NCBI GenBank assembly: GCA_035569495.1 | Contig: DATMMX010000017.1 | Span: forward strand, 48,766-112,765 | DNA length: 64,000 nucleotides | Direction: 5' to 3' | Source of the DNA: DASRDZ01 sp035569495 | GTDB lineage: Bacteria > Chloroflexota > Dormibacteria > Aeolococcales > Aeolococcaceae | Shown here: positions 1-11,731 of the stretch, piece after piece | Layout of the letters: each line of letters begins with the position of its first letter | How positions within the stretch are numbered: the stretch's first letter is position 1 | Translations under genes and position numbers: made by a program | Notes under the pieces: model-generated | Databases searched by the model: none | What the model was told of the DNA's origin: nothing | What the model saw: only the letters and a program-made list of their open reading frames with translations

Positions 1-28
1 CGACGACGACCACGACGGGCGCGCTCAC
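1..28 (-). CDS. Start of a further cobalamin-operon gene (fragment)
   Basis: Only nine codons are inside the window. They begin with a GTG at 28 that overlaps the cbiD stop in a GTGA quartet and read MSAPVVVVV, a start typical of the first beta strand of the tetrapyrrole methylases (CbiE/CbiT, CbiF, CbiH and relatives). Operon position supports a corrin-ring enzyme. Which one cannot be decided from this much sequence. Confidence 0.45.
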
Positions 29-1188
29 GATGCGGCACTCCCCAGCAGCTCACCCGAATCCGGGTCGAAACACCACGCCTCCACCTGCACCGCGCCGCCC
101 GTGCGCTCACTGCAACGCTGCGCGGCCGCGCGACACAGCTCGTCGAAGAAGCCGCGCAGCCCGAACTCCAGCGCCATCTCCTGCGCATGCCGCGCGGTGT
201 TGGCATGGCGCATGCGCTCGACCAGCGCGGCGTCCGCACCCGCGCGCTGCGCCACCAGCGCCAGCATCTCGGGATCGACGCCGCCGCCCGCTACGTGGAG
301 CTGAAACTGTCCCTGGGCCAGCTTGGTCAGCTTGCCGACCATGCCCGCCAACGTCACCGTGCCGATGCCATGCTCGCGCGCCTTGTCCAAAGCGTGTCCA
401 GCGAACTCGCCCATCTCCACGAACGCCGCCTCGGGCAGCTCGGGCAGCCGCGCGCGTGCGTACGCCTCACTGCGTCCGCCGGTGCTCAGCACCAGGTGGG
501 TGACCCCGTTGGCCGCGGCCACGTCCACCGCCTGCACCACACTCGCGCGCCACGACGCCGTCGAGAACGCCTCGACGATGCCGGTGGTGCCGAGGATGCT
601 GATGCCGCCGAGGATGCCGAGCCGCGCGTTGAGCGTCCTGCGGGCCATCTCCTCGCCGCCGGGCACCGCGATGGTGACGCTGACCCCGCAGCCGCGCCGC
701 TCCGCGACCTCCAGCGCCGGACGCGCCGCATCGCCGATCATCCGCCGCGGCACCGCGTTGATCGCCGGGCCGCCGACCTCCAGGCCGAGCCCGGGCAGGG
801 TCACCGTGCCGACGCCCTCACCGCCGCGCAGCTCCAATCCCGGCTGGGCGCGCCAGGCGACCGTCGAGGTCAGCCGCGCACCGTGGGTGACGTCGGGGTC
901 GTCACCCGCATCCTTGACCACCACGGCGCGCGCCCAGCCGTCACCGCTCGCCGTTTCGGCCACCGCGAAGGTGTGCTCGAAGCCGGCGGGCAGGGGGATG
1001 GTGGCGCTCTCGCGCGGCGTGCCGTCGACCAGGTGCAGGCTCGCCGCGTGGGTTGCCGCGGCGCCGCAGGCGCCGGTGGTGAAGCCCGTGCGCAGGCCAC
1101 GCTTGCGTCGCGGTGCAGGCGTGTAGCCCTCTTCGTCGGCACGCGTCGCACCACGGACGGTTTCGGGAAGTCCCTGCGGTGTGGTCAC
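25..1188 (-). CDS. cbiD: Cobalt-precorrin-5B C1-methyltransferase CbiD
   Basis: The 387-residue product is CbiD, which methylates C1 of the corrin ring with SAM in the early-cobalt (anaerobic) B12 pathway in the cytosol. Recognisable family segments are the N-terminal RTGFTTGACGAAA stretch, a central GILGGISILGTTGIV glycine-rich loop and a C-terminal LAGMVGKLTKLAQG segment. The frame stays open upstream, but the start is set at the GTG at 1188, whose GTGA overlaps the TGA of cbiC. This gives a family-like length of about 370-390 residues. It is the second-last gene visible in a long overlapping B12 operon. Its presence argues for ring contraction by the early-cobalt route. Confidence 0.93.
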   Translation of the reverse strand: MTTPQGLPETVRGATRADEEGYTPAPRRKRGLRTGFTTGACGAAATHAASLHLVDGTPRESATIPLPAGFEHTFAVAETASGDGWARAVVVKDAGDDPDVTHGARLTSTVAWRAQPGLELRGGEGVGTVTLPGLGLEVGGPAINAVPRRMIGDAARPALEVAERRGCGVSVTIAVPGGEEMARRTLNARLGILGGISILGTTGIVEAFSTASWRASVVQAVDVAAANGVTHLVLSTGGRSEAYARARLPELPEAAFVEMGEFAGHALDKAREHGIGTVTLAGMVGKLTKLAQGQFQLHVAGGGVDPEMLALVAQRAGADAALVERMRHANTARHAQEMALEFGLRGFFDELCRAAAQRCSERTGGAVQVEAWCFDPDSGELLGSAAS

Positions 1189-1862
1189 AGCAGCGCGCAC
1201 GCGTTGACCGCGGCGGCGGCGACGGCTGAGCCACCGCGCGTTCCGCGCACGGTGATGAACGGCAGCGGCGCGGTGTCGAGGAGGAGCTGCTTGGCCTCCT
1301 CGGCGGCGACCAGCCCGCACGGCGTGGCGATCAGCGCGGCGGGCAGCGGGGCGCCGTCGGCGAGGGCGTCGAGCAGCGCCAGCAGCGCGGTGGGCGCGTT
1401 GCCGATCGCCACCACTGCGCCCTCCCAGTGCGCCGCCAGGTTGAGCAGGCCGCGCGCGGTGCGCGTCGAGGCGTCGGCGGCCGCGCGCGTCGCCGGACTG
1501 ACGTGGTGTCCCGACAGTGGCACCTCGGCGACGTCCTGCGCGCAGAACACCCGCGAGCCACCGCGCTCCACCGCGCCGCGCACGCCGGCGGCGACCATGG
1601 CGACGTCGCACACCAGCGCCGCACCGCGTTGCAAAGCCGCCTGCGCGGCGCGCACGGCGCCGTCGTGGATGACGATGTCGCGCAGCAGGTCGGGATCGCC
1701 GGCGGCGTAGGCCATGCGCAGCGCCACAGTTGCGGCCGGTTCTGGTGGCAACTCGACGGGCGAGCGCCGGCGCAGCCGCTCCAGGCTGAGCGGCATGATC
1801 TCGTCGGGCGGCAGGCCGTGGGCGCGCAGGGCGAGGCCCTCACCGGTGGCGCGGACCATCAT
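1185..1862 (-). CDS. cbiC: Precorrin-8X / cobalt-precorrin-8 methylmutase
   Basis: The 225-residue product is the CbiC/CobH methylmutase, which moves a methyl group from C11 to C12 to form (cobalt-)hydrogenobyrinate/cobyrinate. Family features are the SGHHVSPATRA-like segment with the catalytic-region histidines, the VVAIGNAPTALLAL motif and the C-terminal LPFITVRGTRGGSAVAAAAVNA segment. It starts at an ATG in an ATGA overlap with the cbiX-cbiA fusion and ends in a GTGA overlap with cbiD, so the three genes are very likely translationally coupled. Confidence 0.94.
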   Translation of the reverse strand: MMVRATGEGLALRAHGLPPDEIMPLSLERLRRRSPVELPPEPAATVALRMAYAAGDPDLLRDIVIHDGAVRAAQAALQRGAALVCDVAMVAAGVRGAVERGGSRVFCAQDVAEVPLSGHHVSPATRAAADASTRTARGLLNLAAHWEGAVVAIGNAPTALLALLDALADGAPLPAALIATPCGLVAAEEAKQLLLDTAPLPFITVRGTRGGSAVAAAAVNACALL

Positions 1863-4047
1863 CGCGCCGTCTCCAGCGCCGCGCTGCGGTGCCGTTCGGC
1901 CGCCGCCACCAGGCGCGCCGCGGCGCCGGGGACGCCGCAGAGGTGCAGGTGGACGTAGCTGGCCAGCACGCTGCCCTGCGCAAAGCCCTCCCGGGCGTCG
2001 GTTTCAGCGAGGTGGTAGGCGGCGCTCTCCACGTCGACGTGCGGATCGGCGTGCGACCAGTGGAACTCGTGCCCGTGCGCCACCTCGCCGGCGCGCAGCA
2101 TCGGCGAGTCGCGCAGTGCGCGCGCGGTGCGGTAGCCGAGGGCGCGACGGCTGCGCGCCATGCGCGTGCCGTAGGGGAGCACGCCGCACATGGCGAAGGA
2201 CTCGCCGTCCTCCTGGGCGATGTGGGTGCCCAGGTACATGGCGCCGCCGCACTCGGCGACGATCGGCAGGCCCCGCATCGCCTCGGCGGCGACCGACGCG
2301 CGCATCGCCGCGTTGTCGCGCAGCACCGCGGCGAAGCGCTCGGGGAAGCCGCCGGGGAGGATGACGGCTTCGCAGTCGGGCAGTGCCGCGTCGACCAGTG
2401 GACTGAAGGGGACCAGCTCGGCGCCGCGGAGGGCGAGCAGGTCGAGCGCGTCCTGGTAGTGGAAGGTGAACGCCGCGTCGCGTGCCACCGCGATGCGGGC
2501 GCGCGTCGCTGCGGCGGGAAGCGCGAAGAGGTCGTCGCCGGGAGTGGCGACCGGGCCGCCGGGTTGCGCCGCGATGCGCAGCAGTGCGTCCACGTCGACG
2601 TGTTGCTCGACCGCGGTGCCCAACGCCTCCGCCCAGCGCGGCGGATGGGCGCGTTCCTGCGGCGGCACCAGGCCGAGGTAGCGCTCGGGCAGGGTCAGCG
2701 ACGGGTCGCGGGGAATGGCGCCGAGGACGCGCAGCCCGACGCCCTCGATCGCCTCGCGCGCCGCCTGTTCGTGCCGTGCCGAGCCGACACGGTTGAGCAC
2801 CACGCCGGCGATGGGCACGCGCGGGTCGAAGCGGGTGAAGCCGAGCGCGACCGCCGCCGTGGAACGCGCGGCGCGCGCGGCGTCGACCACCAGCACCACG
2901 TCGGCGTCGAGCAGGCGCGCCATTTCCGCGGTGCTGCCGTGATCTCCGCCACCGAGACGGCCGTCGTAGAGGCCGAGCACACCCTCGACCACGGCGACGT
3001 CCGCGTCGCGCATGGCGCGCGCGGCCAGGGCGGGAACGGTGCGCGCGCTGCACAGCACGGTGTCGAGGTTGCGCGAGGTGCGGCCGGCGACGGCGTTGTG
3101 GTGCAGCGGGTCGATGAAGTCGGGACCGACCTTGAAGGGCTGCACGCGCAGCCCGCGACGGCGCAGTGCAGCCATGAGGCCGAGCGCGAGCGTGGTCTTG
3201 CCGGTGCCGCTGGCGGTTCCGGCGACGACGATGGGGCGGGGGTGGCGCGGCTTTGGCGCCGCGCCGGCGGTGGGGCGCAGCGCGGTGCCGCGCTCACCGC
3301 GCACGCGCGCGGCGACGTAGGCGGTGACGGCGGGATGGAGGCCGAGGTGGTCGGCGAGCACCAGGCGGAAGCCGGGATGGCGCGCTGCGAACTCGCAGGC
3401 CTGCTCGCCGATGCGGTCGGCGATGCGTCCGGCGTTGAGCAGGTACGGCGCCACCACCGCGCTGCGAATCCCCCGCTCGTACAGCGCTTCCAGGGCCACG
3501 TCGGTCGCGGGTTCGGCCAGCGAGGCGAAGGCGTGCACCACGGGGCGGCCGTCGACCTGGTGCAGCCGCGCGCAGACGATGCCCGGCAGGCGGCGGTTGG
3601 CGTGCGCCGACGACGAGCCGCGTCCGGCCAGCACGATTGCCTCGGCGCGCATTCCACTGCGGCGCTCGGCCTCGCCGATGCGCGCGCCCAGGGCGGCGAG
3701 CAGCGGCGCGGAGGGACGCAGCAGTGGCATGCACCGCCAGCGCACCTCGGGATGCAGCCGCGCGGCGCCGCGAAGGATCACGGCGAGGTCGTCGCGCGCG
3801 TGTCCGGCGGGGAACAGAAGCAGCGGGACAAGGCGAACCTCGTCCACGCCGGTCGCGCGTGCCTCCTCGGCGGCGTCCGCGAGCGCGGCGAACACGGCCT
3901 GCAAGCCGCTGGCCGGATACTCGATGACGCCGACGCGCACGCGTGCGCCGTAACCGCGGTTGACCGCCTCGCGCAGCGCGCACAGCTCGTCGCGACCGCG
4001 CTCGTCGCGCGTGCCGTGCGCGATCAGCACGACGGGTGTGGCGCTGC

Positions 4048-4051
<4 letters not shown>
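1859..4051 (-). CDS. Fusion of sirohydrochlorin cobaltochelatase CbiX and cobyrinate a,c-diamide synthase CbiA
   Basis: This 730-residue protein joins two B12 enzymes. Residues 1 to about 250 form a CbiX/CbiK-type chelatase with AHGTRD at 11-16 (His12) and a second His in PAGHARDD near 84; it would insert cobalt into sirohydrochlorin. After a basic Pro-rich linker, residues about 272-730 form CbiA/CobB: a P-loop AGTASGTGKTT near 278, then a class-I-like glutamine amidotransferase domain with ILPGGFPE and the nucleophile Cys in VAECGGAMYLG. CbiA amidates side chains a and c with Gln and ATP. The start is the ATG at 4051, in an ATGA overlap with cobN. The frame remains open upstream, but that part opposes cobN. 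The chelatase has a single long domain rather than the short archaeal form. Confidence 0.9.
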
Positions 4052-7913
<3,862 letters not shown>

Positions 7914-7917
<4 letters not shown>

Positions 7918-8558
7918 GGCCGCGTCGCCACCATGATCCCCAGCGGCGACCCCGGCGGTCCGACGCGCACCTGCTCCGCCGCGCGCAGCGAGGCGCCGTG
8001 CAGCAGGCCGATCAGCTCGCCGTCGGTGCGCATGCCGACGCCGTGCCCGACGCCGAACCGCCGCATCAGGGGCGCCAGAGCGCCGCGCGTCATGAAGTCG
8101 ACGAGCACCAGATTCCCGCCCGGCCGCAGCACGCGCGCCACGTCACGCAGTCCGGCAGCCTGGTCCGACCAGTGGTGAAAGCTGATCGTGCTGACCACCA
8201 CGTCGCACGACGCGTCCTCGAACGGCAGCGCGTCGGCCGATGCGACGACCAGGTGCACCCCCGCCAGCTCCGGCTTGCGCGACGCCACCTCGATCATCCC
8301 CGCCGCCGCGTCCACGCCGATGAGGGACGCGGAGGGAAACGCCGAGCGCAGTCGCGACAGCAGCCGCCCCGTGCCGCAGCCCACGTCGACCACGACGGGC
8401 GCGGCCGCACCGCGCAGCAACGGCCGCAGCGCACGCACCACGCGCGCGTGTGTCCGGTCGAAGAACACGCGCTGCAGCAGGCTTTTGTCGTAGCTCGGCG
8501 CCCACGAGTCGAAGTCGCCATGGCGCTCGCTGGGGTGCGCGTGAACGTGCGGTTTCAA
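7914..8558 (-). CDS. Class I SAM-dependent methyltransferase inside the B12 operon
   Basis: The product has 214 residues and a Rossmann-type methyltransferase fold: motif I VVVDVGCGTGRLLSRL, an acidic residue after the second strand (LIGVDAA), VVVSTISFHHWSD as motif IV and a VLRPGGNLVLVDF motif. It resembles UbiE/Coq5-like small-molecule methylases and is not one of the CbiE/F/H/L tetrapyrrole methylases. The chosen start is TTG at 8558, because it forms a TTGA overlap with cobO exactly as its neighbours overlap; no ATG lies close. Its substrate is unknown. Position suggests a link to cobalamin, its lower ligand or an associated metabolite. Confidence 0.75.
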
Positions 8559-9115
8559 AACTCGATGCCCCGCTGCGCCGGGATGCCCGCACCGCGATAG
8601 TGGTGCTTGACCTCGCGCATCTCGGTGACGCAGTCGGCGGCGTTGATCACCGACTGCGGCGCGCCGCGACCGGTCAGCACCAGGTGCAGCTCCAGCGGCT
8701 TGGAGCGGATCAGCGAGACCACGTCGTCCTCGGAGACCAGCCCGGCGGTGATCGAGCCCAGCACCTCGTCGAGCACCACCACCTTGTACTTCCCGCACTG
8801 CACCGCGTCGACCGCGCTCTCCCACGCGTTCTGCCCGGCGGCGACGTGCTCCTCCATGGGGATTGCGTGGTCGCGCAAGGAGTCGATGGTGAAGCCGCGC
8901 CCTTCGGCGGCGATCTCCACCACCGGCAGGGACTCCAGGAAGGCGGTCCTCTCGCCGGTCTTCCACGAGCCCTTGATGAACTGGATCACCCGCACGGGCA
9001 TGTGATTTCCCGCCGCGCGCAGGGCCAGGCCCATCGCCGCGGTGGTCTTGCCCTTGCCGTTGCCGGTGAACACCAGGGTGATGCCGCGGCGATTCTTCTT
9101 CAGCTCCGGATCCAT
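8555..9115 (-). CDS. cobO: Cob(I)yrinic acid a,c-diamide adenosyltransferase CobO/BtuR
   Basis: The 186-residue protein transfers the 5'-deoxyadenosyl group of ATP to cob(I)yrinate a,c-diamide or salvaged corrinoids. It carries the P-loop GITLVFTGNGKGKTTAAMG at the N terminus, the KYKVVVLDEVLGSI Walker-B-like segment and ends in REVKHHYRGAGIPAQRGIEF, the usual C terminus of CobO/BtuR. The ATG at 9115 follows the transporter gene by 7 nt. The gene ends in a TTGA overlap with the methyltransferase. Confidence 0.96.
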   Translation of the reverse strand: MDPELKKNRRGITLVFTGNGKGKTTAAMGLALRAAGNHMPVRVIQFIKGSWKTGERTAFLESLPVVEIAAEGRGFTIDSLRDHAIPMEEHVAAGQNAWESAVDAVQCGKYKVVVLDEVLGSITAGLVSEDDVVSLIRSKPLELHLVLTGRGAPQSVINAADCVTEMREVKHHYRGAGIPAQRGIEF

Positions 9116-9122
9116 GTGTGAC

Positions 9123-9869
9123 TCAGCCCCCGAACAATGCGGGCAGCACCGCCGAGCGCCCGAAGATGAACAGCGTTCCCACCGCCAGCGACGAGGCCCC
9201 GGTGAGCAGCCCCAACCCCATCTGCAGCCGTGGCAGCGAGCGCGAGCCCAGCCGCCCGGCCAGCCATACCGCCGCGATGCCCAGGTCGGACACGATCAGC
9301 CCGGCGACGAAGGCCAGCAGGATCAGCGCCGCCGCGCCCCCCGCACCGGCCGCGCCCGCCGAGGCGAAGAGGACCACCTGGGTCGGCGTCTCCGCCCCGG
9401 TGCCGTGCAGCACGCCGACGGCGAACGCCGAGCGCGGCCCGAGGTCGTCGAGCGGGCCCGAAGGACCGGCGCCGCGCCGGCGCGCCCGCGCCCACGCCCG
9501 CCGCACCACCGCGATGAGCATTCGCCACCGTCCGGTGAAGCGGTAGTCGGAGCGGTCCCGGCCGAGCTGCCAGAGCACCACCACCCCGAGCGCCACCAGC
9601 GTTCCGCCGACGACGGATTCAAAGATGCGGTCGATCCCGCCCGGGAGGTGCAGCCCGAGCACGCCGACCAGCGCACCCAGCAGTGCGATCACCAGGCCGT
9701 GCCCGACGCAGTACCAGAAGGCGAGGCGCAGGTCGCGGCGGCCGCCCACGGACGACTGCGTGGTGAGGTCGGTGATGGCTGAGATGTGGTCCCAGTCGAG
9801 ACCGTGGCGGCACCCCAACAGGAAGCCGGACCCGGCCACGGTGAGCACCTGCCAGCTGAAGGGCCCCAT
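9123..9869 (-). CDS. NiCoT-family nickel/cobalt transporter
   Basis: This integral membrane protein has 248 residues and the NiCoT signature RHGLDWDHISAITD (HX4DH) in its first transmembrane region, plus a second conserved segment AFAVGVLHGTGAETPTQV. At least six hydrophobic segments are visible. Being the first gene after a cobalamin riboswitch, it most likely imports cobalt for the downstream B12 genes. The ATG at 9869 is preceded by GGGAGAG at good Shine-Dalgarno distance, and the open upstream extension is riboswitch, so this start is well supported. Confidence 0.92.
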   Translation of the reverse strand: MGPFSWQVLTVAGSGFLLGCRHGLDWDHISAITDLTTQSSVGGRRDLRLAFWYCVGHGLVIALLGALVGVLGLHLPGGIDRIFESVVGGTLVALGVVVLWQLGRDRSDYRFTGRWRMLIAVVRRAWARARRRGAGPSGPLDDLGPRSAFAVGVLHGTGAETPTQVVLFASAGAAGAGGAAALILLAFVAGLIVSDLGIAAVWLAGRLGSRSLPRLQMGLGLLTGASSLAVGTLFIFGRSAVLPALFGG

Positions 9870-9905
9870 GCCCAACTCTCCCTCTTGCGCGAAGGTACGC
9901 GAGCT

Positions 9906-10013
9906 GGCCCTGCACCACCGGTTTTCTGGCTTCCGCGCCCAGTTGGGGGCGGCTACAGTAGCGCGACTGCGCCGGACTTCGACCGGCTTGCCCGGACGGC
10001 GAGGGTGGCGGCC
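9906..10013 (-). promoter_or_regulatory. Adenosylcobalamin riboswitch
   Basis: Read on the minus strand, this region carries GCCGGTCGAAGTCCGG, then GTCGCGCTACTGTAG, then GGAAGCCAGAAAACCGG. This matches the conserved core (GGTGaAatCCgG, CgCtACTGTa, and the B12 box AGCCAGgagACC). The outer GGCCGCCACC can pair with GGUGGUGCAGGGCC to close the element. A TACGAT -10 box lies at its 5' edge (10014-10019). It sits 37 nt before the transporter start and should switch off the whole operon when B12 is plentiful. Confidence 0.92.
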
Positions 10014-10042
10014 ATCGTAGCGATTCCCCCACCCCGCGCGGG

Positions 10043-10080
10043 CAAGAAAAAAGGGCGAGAGCCCGGAGGCCCTCGCCCTC
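10043..10080 (-). terminator. Rho-independent terminator of the transglycosylase gene
   Basis: On the minus strand GAGGGCGAG pairs with CTCGCCCTT around an 11-12 nt loop and is followed at once by a run of T (TTTTTTC). It lies about 20 nt after the transglycosylase stop and upstream of the riboswitch promoter, so it insulates the B12 operon. Confidence 0.88.
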
Positions 10081-10100
10081 ACAGAGTCAAGGGGAGGAGG

Positions 10101-10670
10101 CTAGGCGCAGCCCCACTGGTGGGCCTGGCCGTGGGCCAGCATGCGGGCGGTGATGTTCGCCTGCTGGACGGGGTCCCAGATGTCGGTCCCGCCGTTGGCG
10201 CGGAACGTCGACTGCAGGAACTGGTAGAGCCCGTAGTACGGACCCGCGGGGTTGTAGGCGTGCGGGTTGAGGCCGGATTCGCACTGGGCGATCTTCAGCA
10301 TCCACGGGTAGGAGACGCCATTGGCGTTGGCGGCCGCCTGGATGATCGCCTCGATGGTCCCGGGGGCGGGCGGCGGTGCGCTGGGCACCACGGGCGCCGC
10401 GGTCGGGCGCGGGGTGGGCTTGGGGGTGGGGACGGGCGTCGGCTCGGGGGTCGGCACCGGCGTCGCGTCGCTGAAGCGGATCTCGGGGTCGTTGATGCTG
10501 ACCACCTTGGACACCTTCGAAGCGTCACCCGGGGTCGACGTGGCCACCGCGACCGTGGGCCGCGAGGCGACCGCCACCGGGGCGTGCCTGCCGGCCGCGA
10601 TCACGATCGGGCTGATGATGAGGACGGCAAGGCCAATCGCCACCCCTCGCAGTCTTGTCGGCAACCGCAA
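10101..10670 (-). CDS. Secreted/anchored lysozyme-like transglycosylase
   Basis: The 189-residue protein has a basic N terminus, a hydrophobic segment (GVAIGLAVLIISPIVIAA) acting as signal or anchor, a TP-rich linker of PVPTPEPTPVPTPKPTP type, and a C-terminal transglycosylase/Rpf-like domain. The domain has AQCESGLNPHAYN with the catalytic Glu and GLYQFLQSTF as the second motif, ending in a Cys-containing QWGCA tail. It should cleave peptidoglycan outside the membrane. The start is chosen as TTG at 10670 because GAGGAG stands 6 nt before it; an in-frame TTG at 10703 has no comparable site. A terminator follows and a long structured leader precedes. Confidence 0.82.
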   Translation of the reverse strand: MRLPTRLRGVAIGLAVLIISPIVIAAGRHAPVAVASRPTVAVATSTPGDASKVSKVVSINDPEIRFSDATPVPTPEPTPVPTPKPTPRPTAAPVVPSAPPPAPGTIEAIIQAAANANGVSYPWMLKIAQCESGLNPHAYNPAGPYYGLYQFLQSTFRANGGTDIWDPVQQANITARMLAHGQAHQWGCA

Positions 10671-10905
10671 ATAGATCTCCTCACTGGTGAGTCGGCGAAT
10701 CAATCGCCGTCCCGGCGCCTTCGCCGCTCGGTGCTGCGGTTAGCACCAGGACACTCTGCGCTCGGCTGTTCCGCCGCGCTGTTGGGGCGGCGGGTCGCGG
10801 TGCCCTGGGCCGGGCTGCGGCCACTCGGGCGTCGAGGCTGGATCGGATTGCAGGGTCCGGACCGCGACCGGGGCACCCTACCACACCCCGTACCACATTT
10901 CGCAA
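10671..10905 (-). ncRNA. Long structured 5' leader of the transglycosylase gene (candidate cis-regulatory RNA)
   Basis: No gene fits here. On the minus strand a TAGGGT -10 box lies near 10880-10885. The roughly 200 nt before the start can form several perfect stems: GGUCGCGGU (10861-10869) with ACCGCGACC (10793-10801), enclosing CCCUG/CAGGG; CCGCCGC/GCGGCGG; GGUGCU/AGCACC; and GGCGA/UCGCC just before the Shine-Dalgarno. Murein-hydrolase genes often have c-di-AMP (ydaO) riboswitches, but I could not match the conserved ydaO core, so the class is left open. Confidence 0.4.
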
Positions 10906-10949
10906 CTGATCGATCGCGTCGCTCGGGGCTGCGGCTGCGGAGGTCGGCC

Positions 10950-11645
10950 CTAGACCCCCGTCATGCCCACCACGGGCTGATCGAGGCGCAGCAGCAGGGC
11001 GCACATGGTGTCGCCGAGCCACCCCGCGAAGCGCTCGGCCGTCCAGCCCGCCTCGCCGACCAGGGCGCTGTGCAGCGAGTCGTCGCTGAGCGCCCAGAGC
11101 ACGTCGGCCGCCTCGGCGGAAGTCAGGTCCGCCCGCAGTGGCGGCGTGCGCGAGGCCAGCAGCTCCACAACGGTCGCCTGGCCGCGCCGCCGCTGCCGCT
11201 GCAGGTCGCTCCACAGCTCGGCGAGCGCCGCGTCGGCCGCGGCGGCGCGGCGCAGGGTCTCGGTGACCGCCGCGGTGCGCTCGCTGACCGCCGCCGAGCT
11301 GCGGGCGTGGGCGCGCAGCAGTGCGTCGCCCGAGGGCTGCTCGCGCAGCTCCTGCAGCCAGCTCCGCAGCGCCACCGGCAGCGGCTGGCCGTCGCCGCGC
11401 CCCGCGTCATCGACCACCGCCTCCAGCAGTGCGCGCTTGGTCCCCGCCACCGCGGCGACGGTCTGCACCGCCACGCCTGCCGCGCGGGCGACCTGCTCGC
11501 GGGAGGTGGCCGCGTAGCCGTGCGTGGCGAACAGCACCCGAGCGGCGTCGAGCACGGCGCGCCGCGTGGCCCGCGCCTGGGCGTCGCGACGGGGCGAGCT
11601 GTAGCCGCGCCGGGCGCCTGGCGGAGTTTCGCTAGACGCATCCAC
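10950..11645 (-). CDS. TetR-family transcriptional regulator
   Basis: The 231-residue protein has an N-terminal TetR helix-turn-helix: RRAVLDAARVLFATHGYAATSREQVARAAGVAVQTVAAVAGTKRALLEAVVDDA, about residues 28-80. A helical ligand-binding C-terminal half follows. The start is GTG at 11645; the frame is open further upstream, but that part overlaps the divergent promoter. It is divergent from the polysaccharide deacetylase gene, and the 86-bp intergenic region holds a perfect 7-bp inverted repeat that is a good candidate for its operator. The ligand is unknown. Confidence 0.85.
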   Translation of the reverse strand: MDASSETPPGARRGYSSPRRDAQARATRRAVLDAARVLFATHGYAATSREQVARAAGVAVQTVAAVAGTKRALLEAVVDDAGRGDGQPLPVALRSWLQELREQPSGDALLRAHARSSAAVSERTAAVTETLRRAAAADAALAELWSDLQRQRRRGQATVVELLASRTPPLRADLTSAEAADVLWALSDDSLHSALVGEAGWTAERFAGWLGDTMCALLLRLDQPVVGMTGV

Positions 11646-11671
11646 TAATGAATAGCAACTGTAGCAGTCGT

Positions 11672-11693
11672 ACCCGTTTCGGGCACAACGGGT
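11672..11693. promoter_or_regulatory. Inverted repeat, probable TetR operator
   Basis: ACCCGTT and AACGGGT form perfect 7-bp arms separated by 8 bp (22 bp overall) in the divergent region between the TetR gene and the deacetylase gene. Size and position are typical of a TetR operator that controls both genes. Confidence 0.55.
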
Positions 11694-11716
11694 TCCGCGG
11701 CGACCCGATCGCCCCA

Positions 11717-11722
11717 TAGAAT
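11717..11722 (+). promoter_or_regulatory. -10 box of a leaderless transcript (deacetylase)
   Basis: TAGAAT ends 9 nt before the ATG at 11732, with no Shine-Dalgarno between. Transcription would start at or within a few bases of the start codon. Confidence 0.6.
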
Positions 11723-11731
11723 GTCCCGCGT

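Noticed and set aside
10671..10905. c-di-AMP (ydaO) riboswitch
   Set aside because: A GCTAACCGCAG stretch recalls its 3' core, but the expected GGGTGAATC-type element and paired arms were not found.
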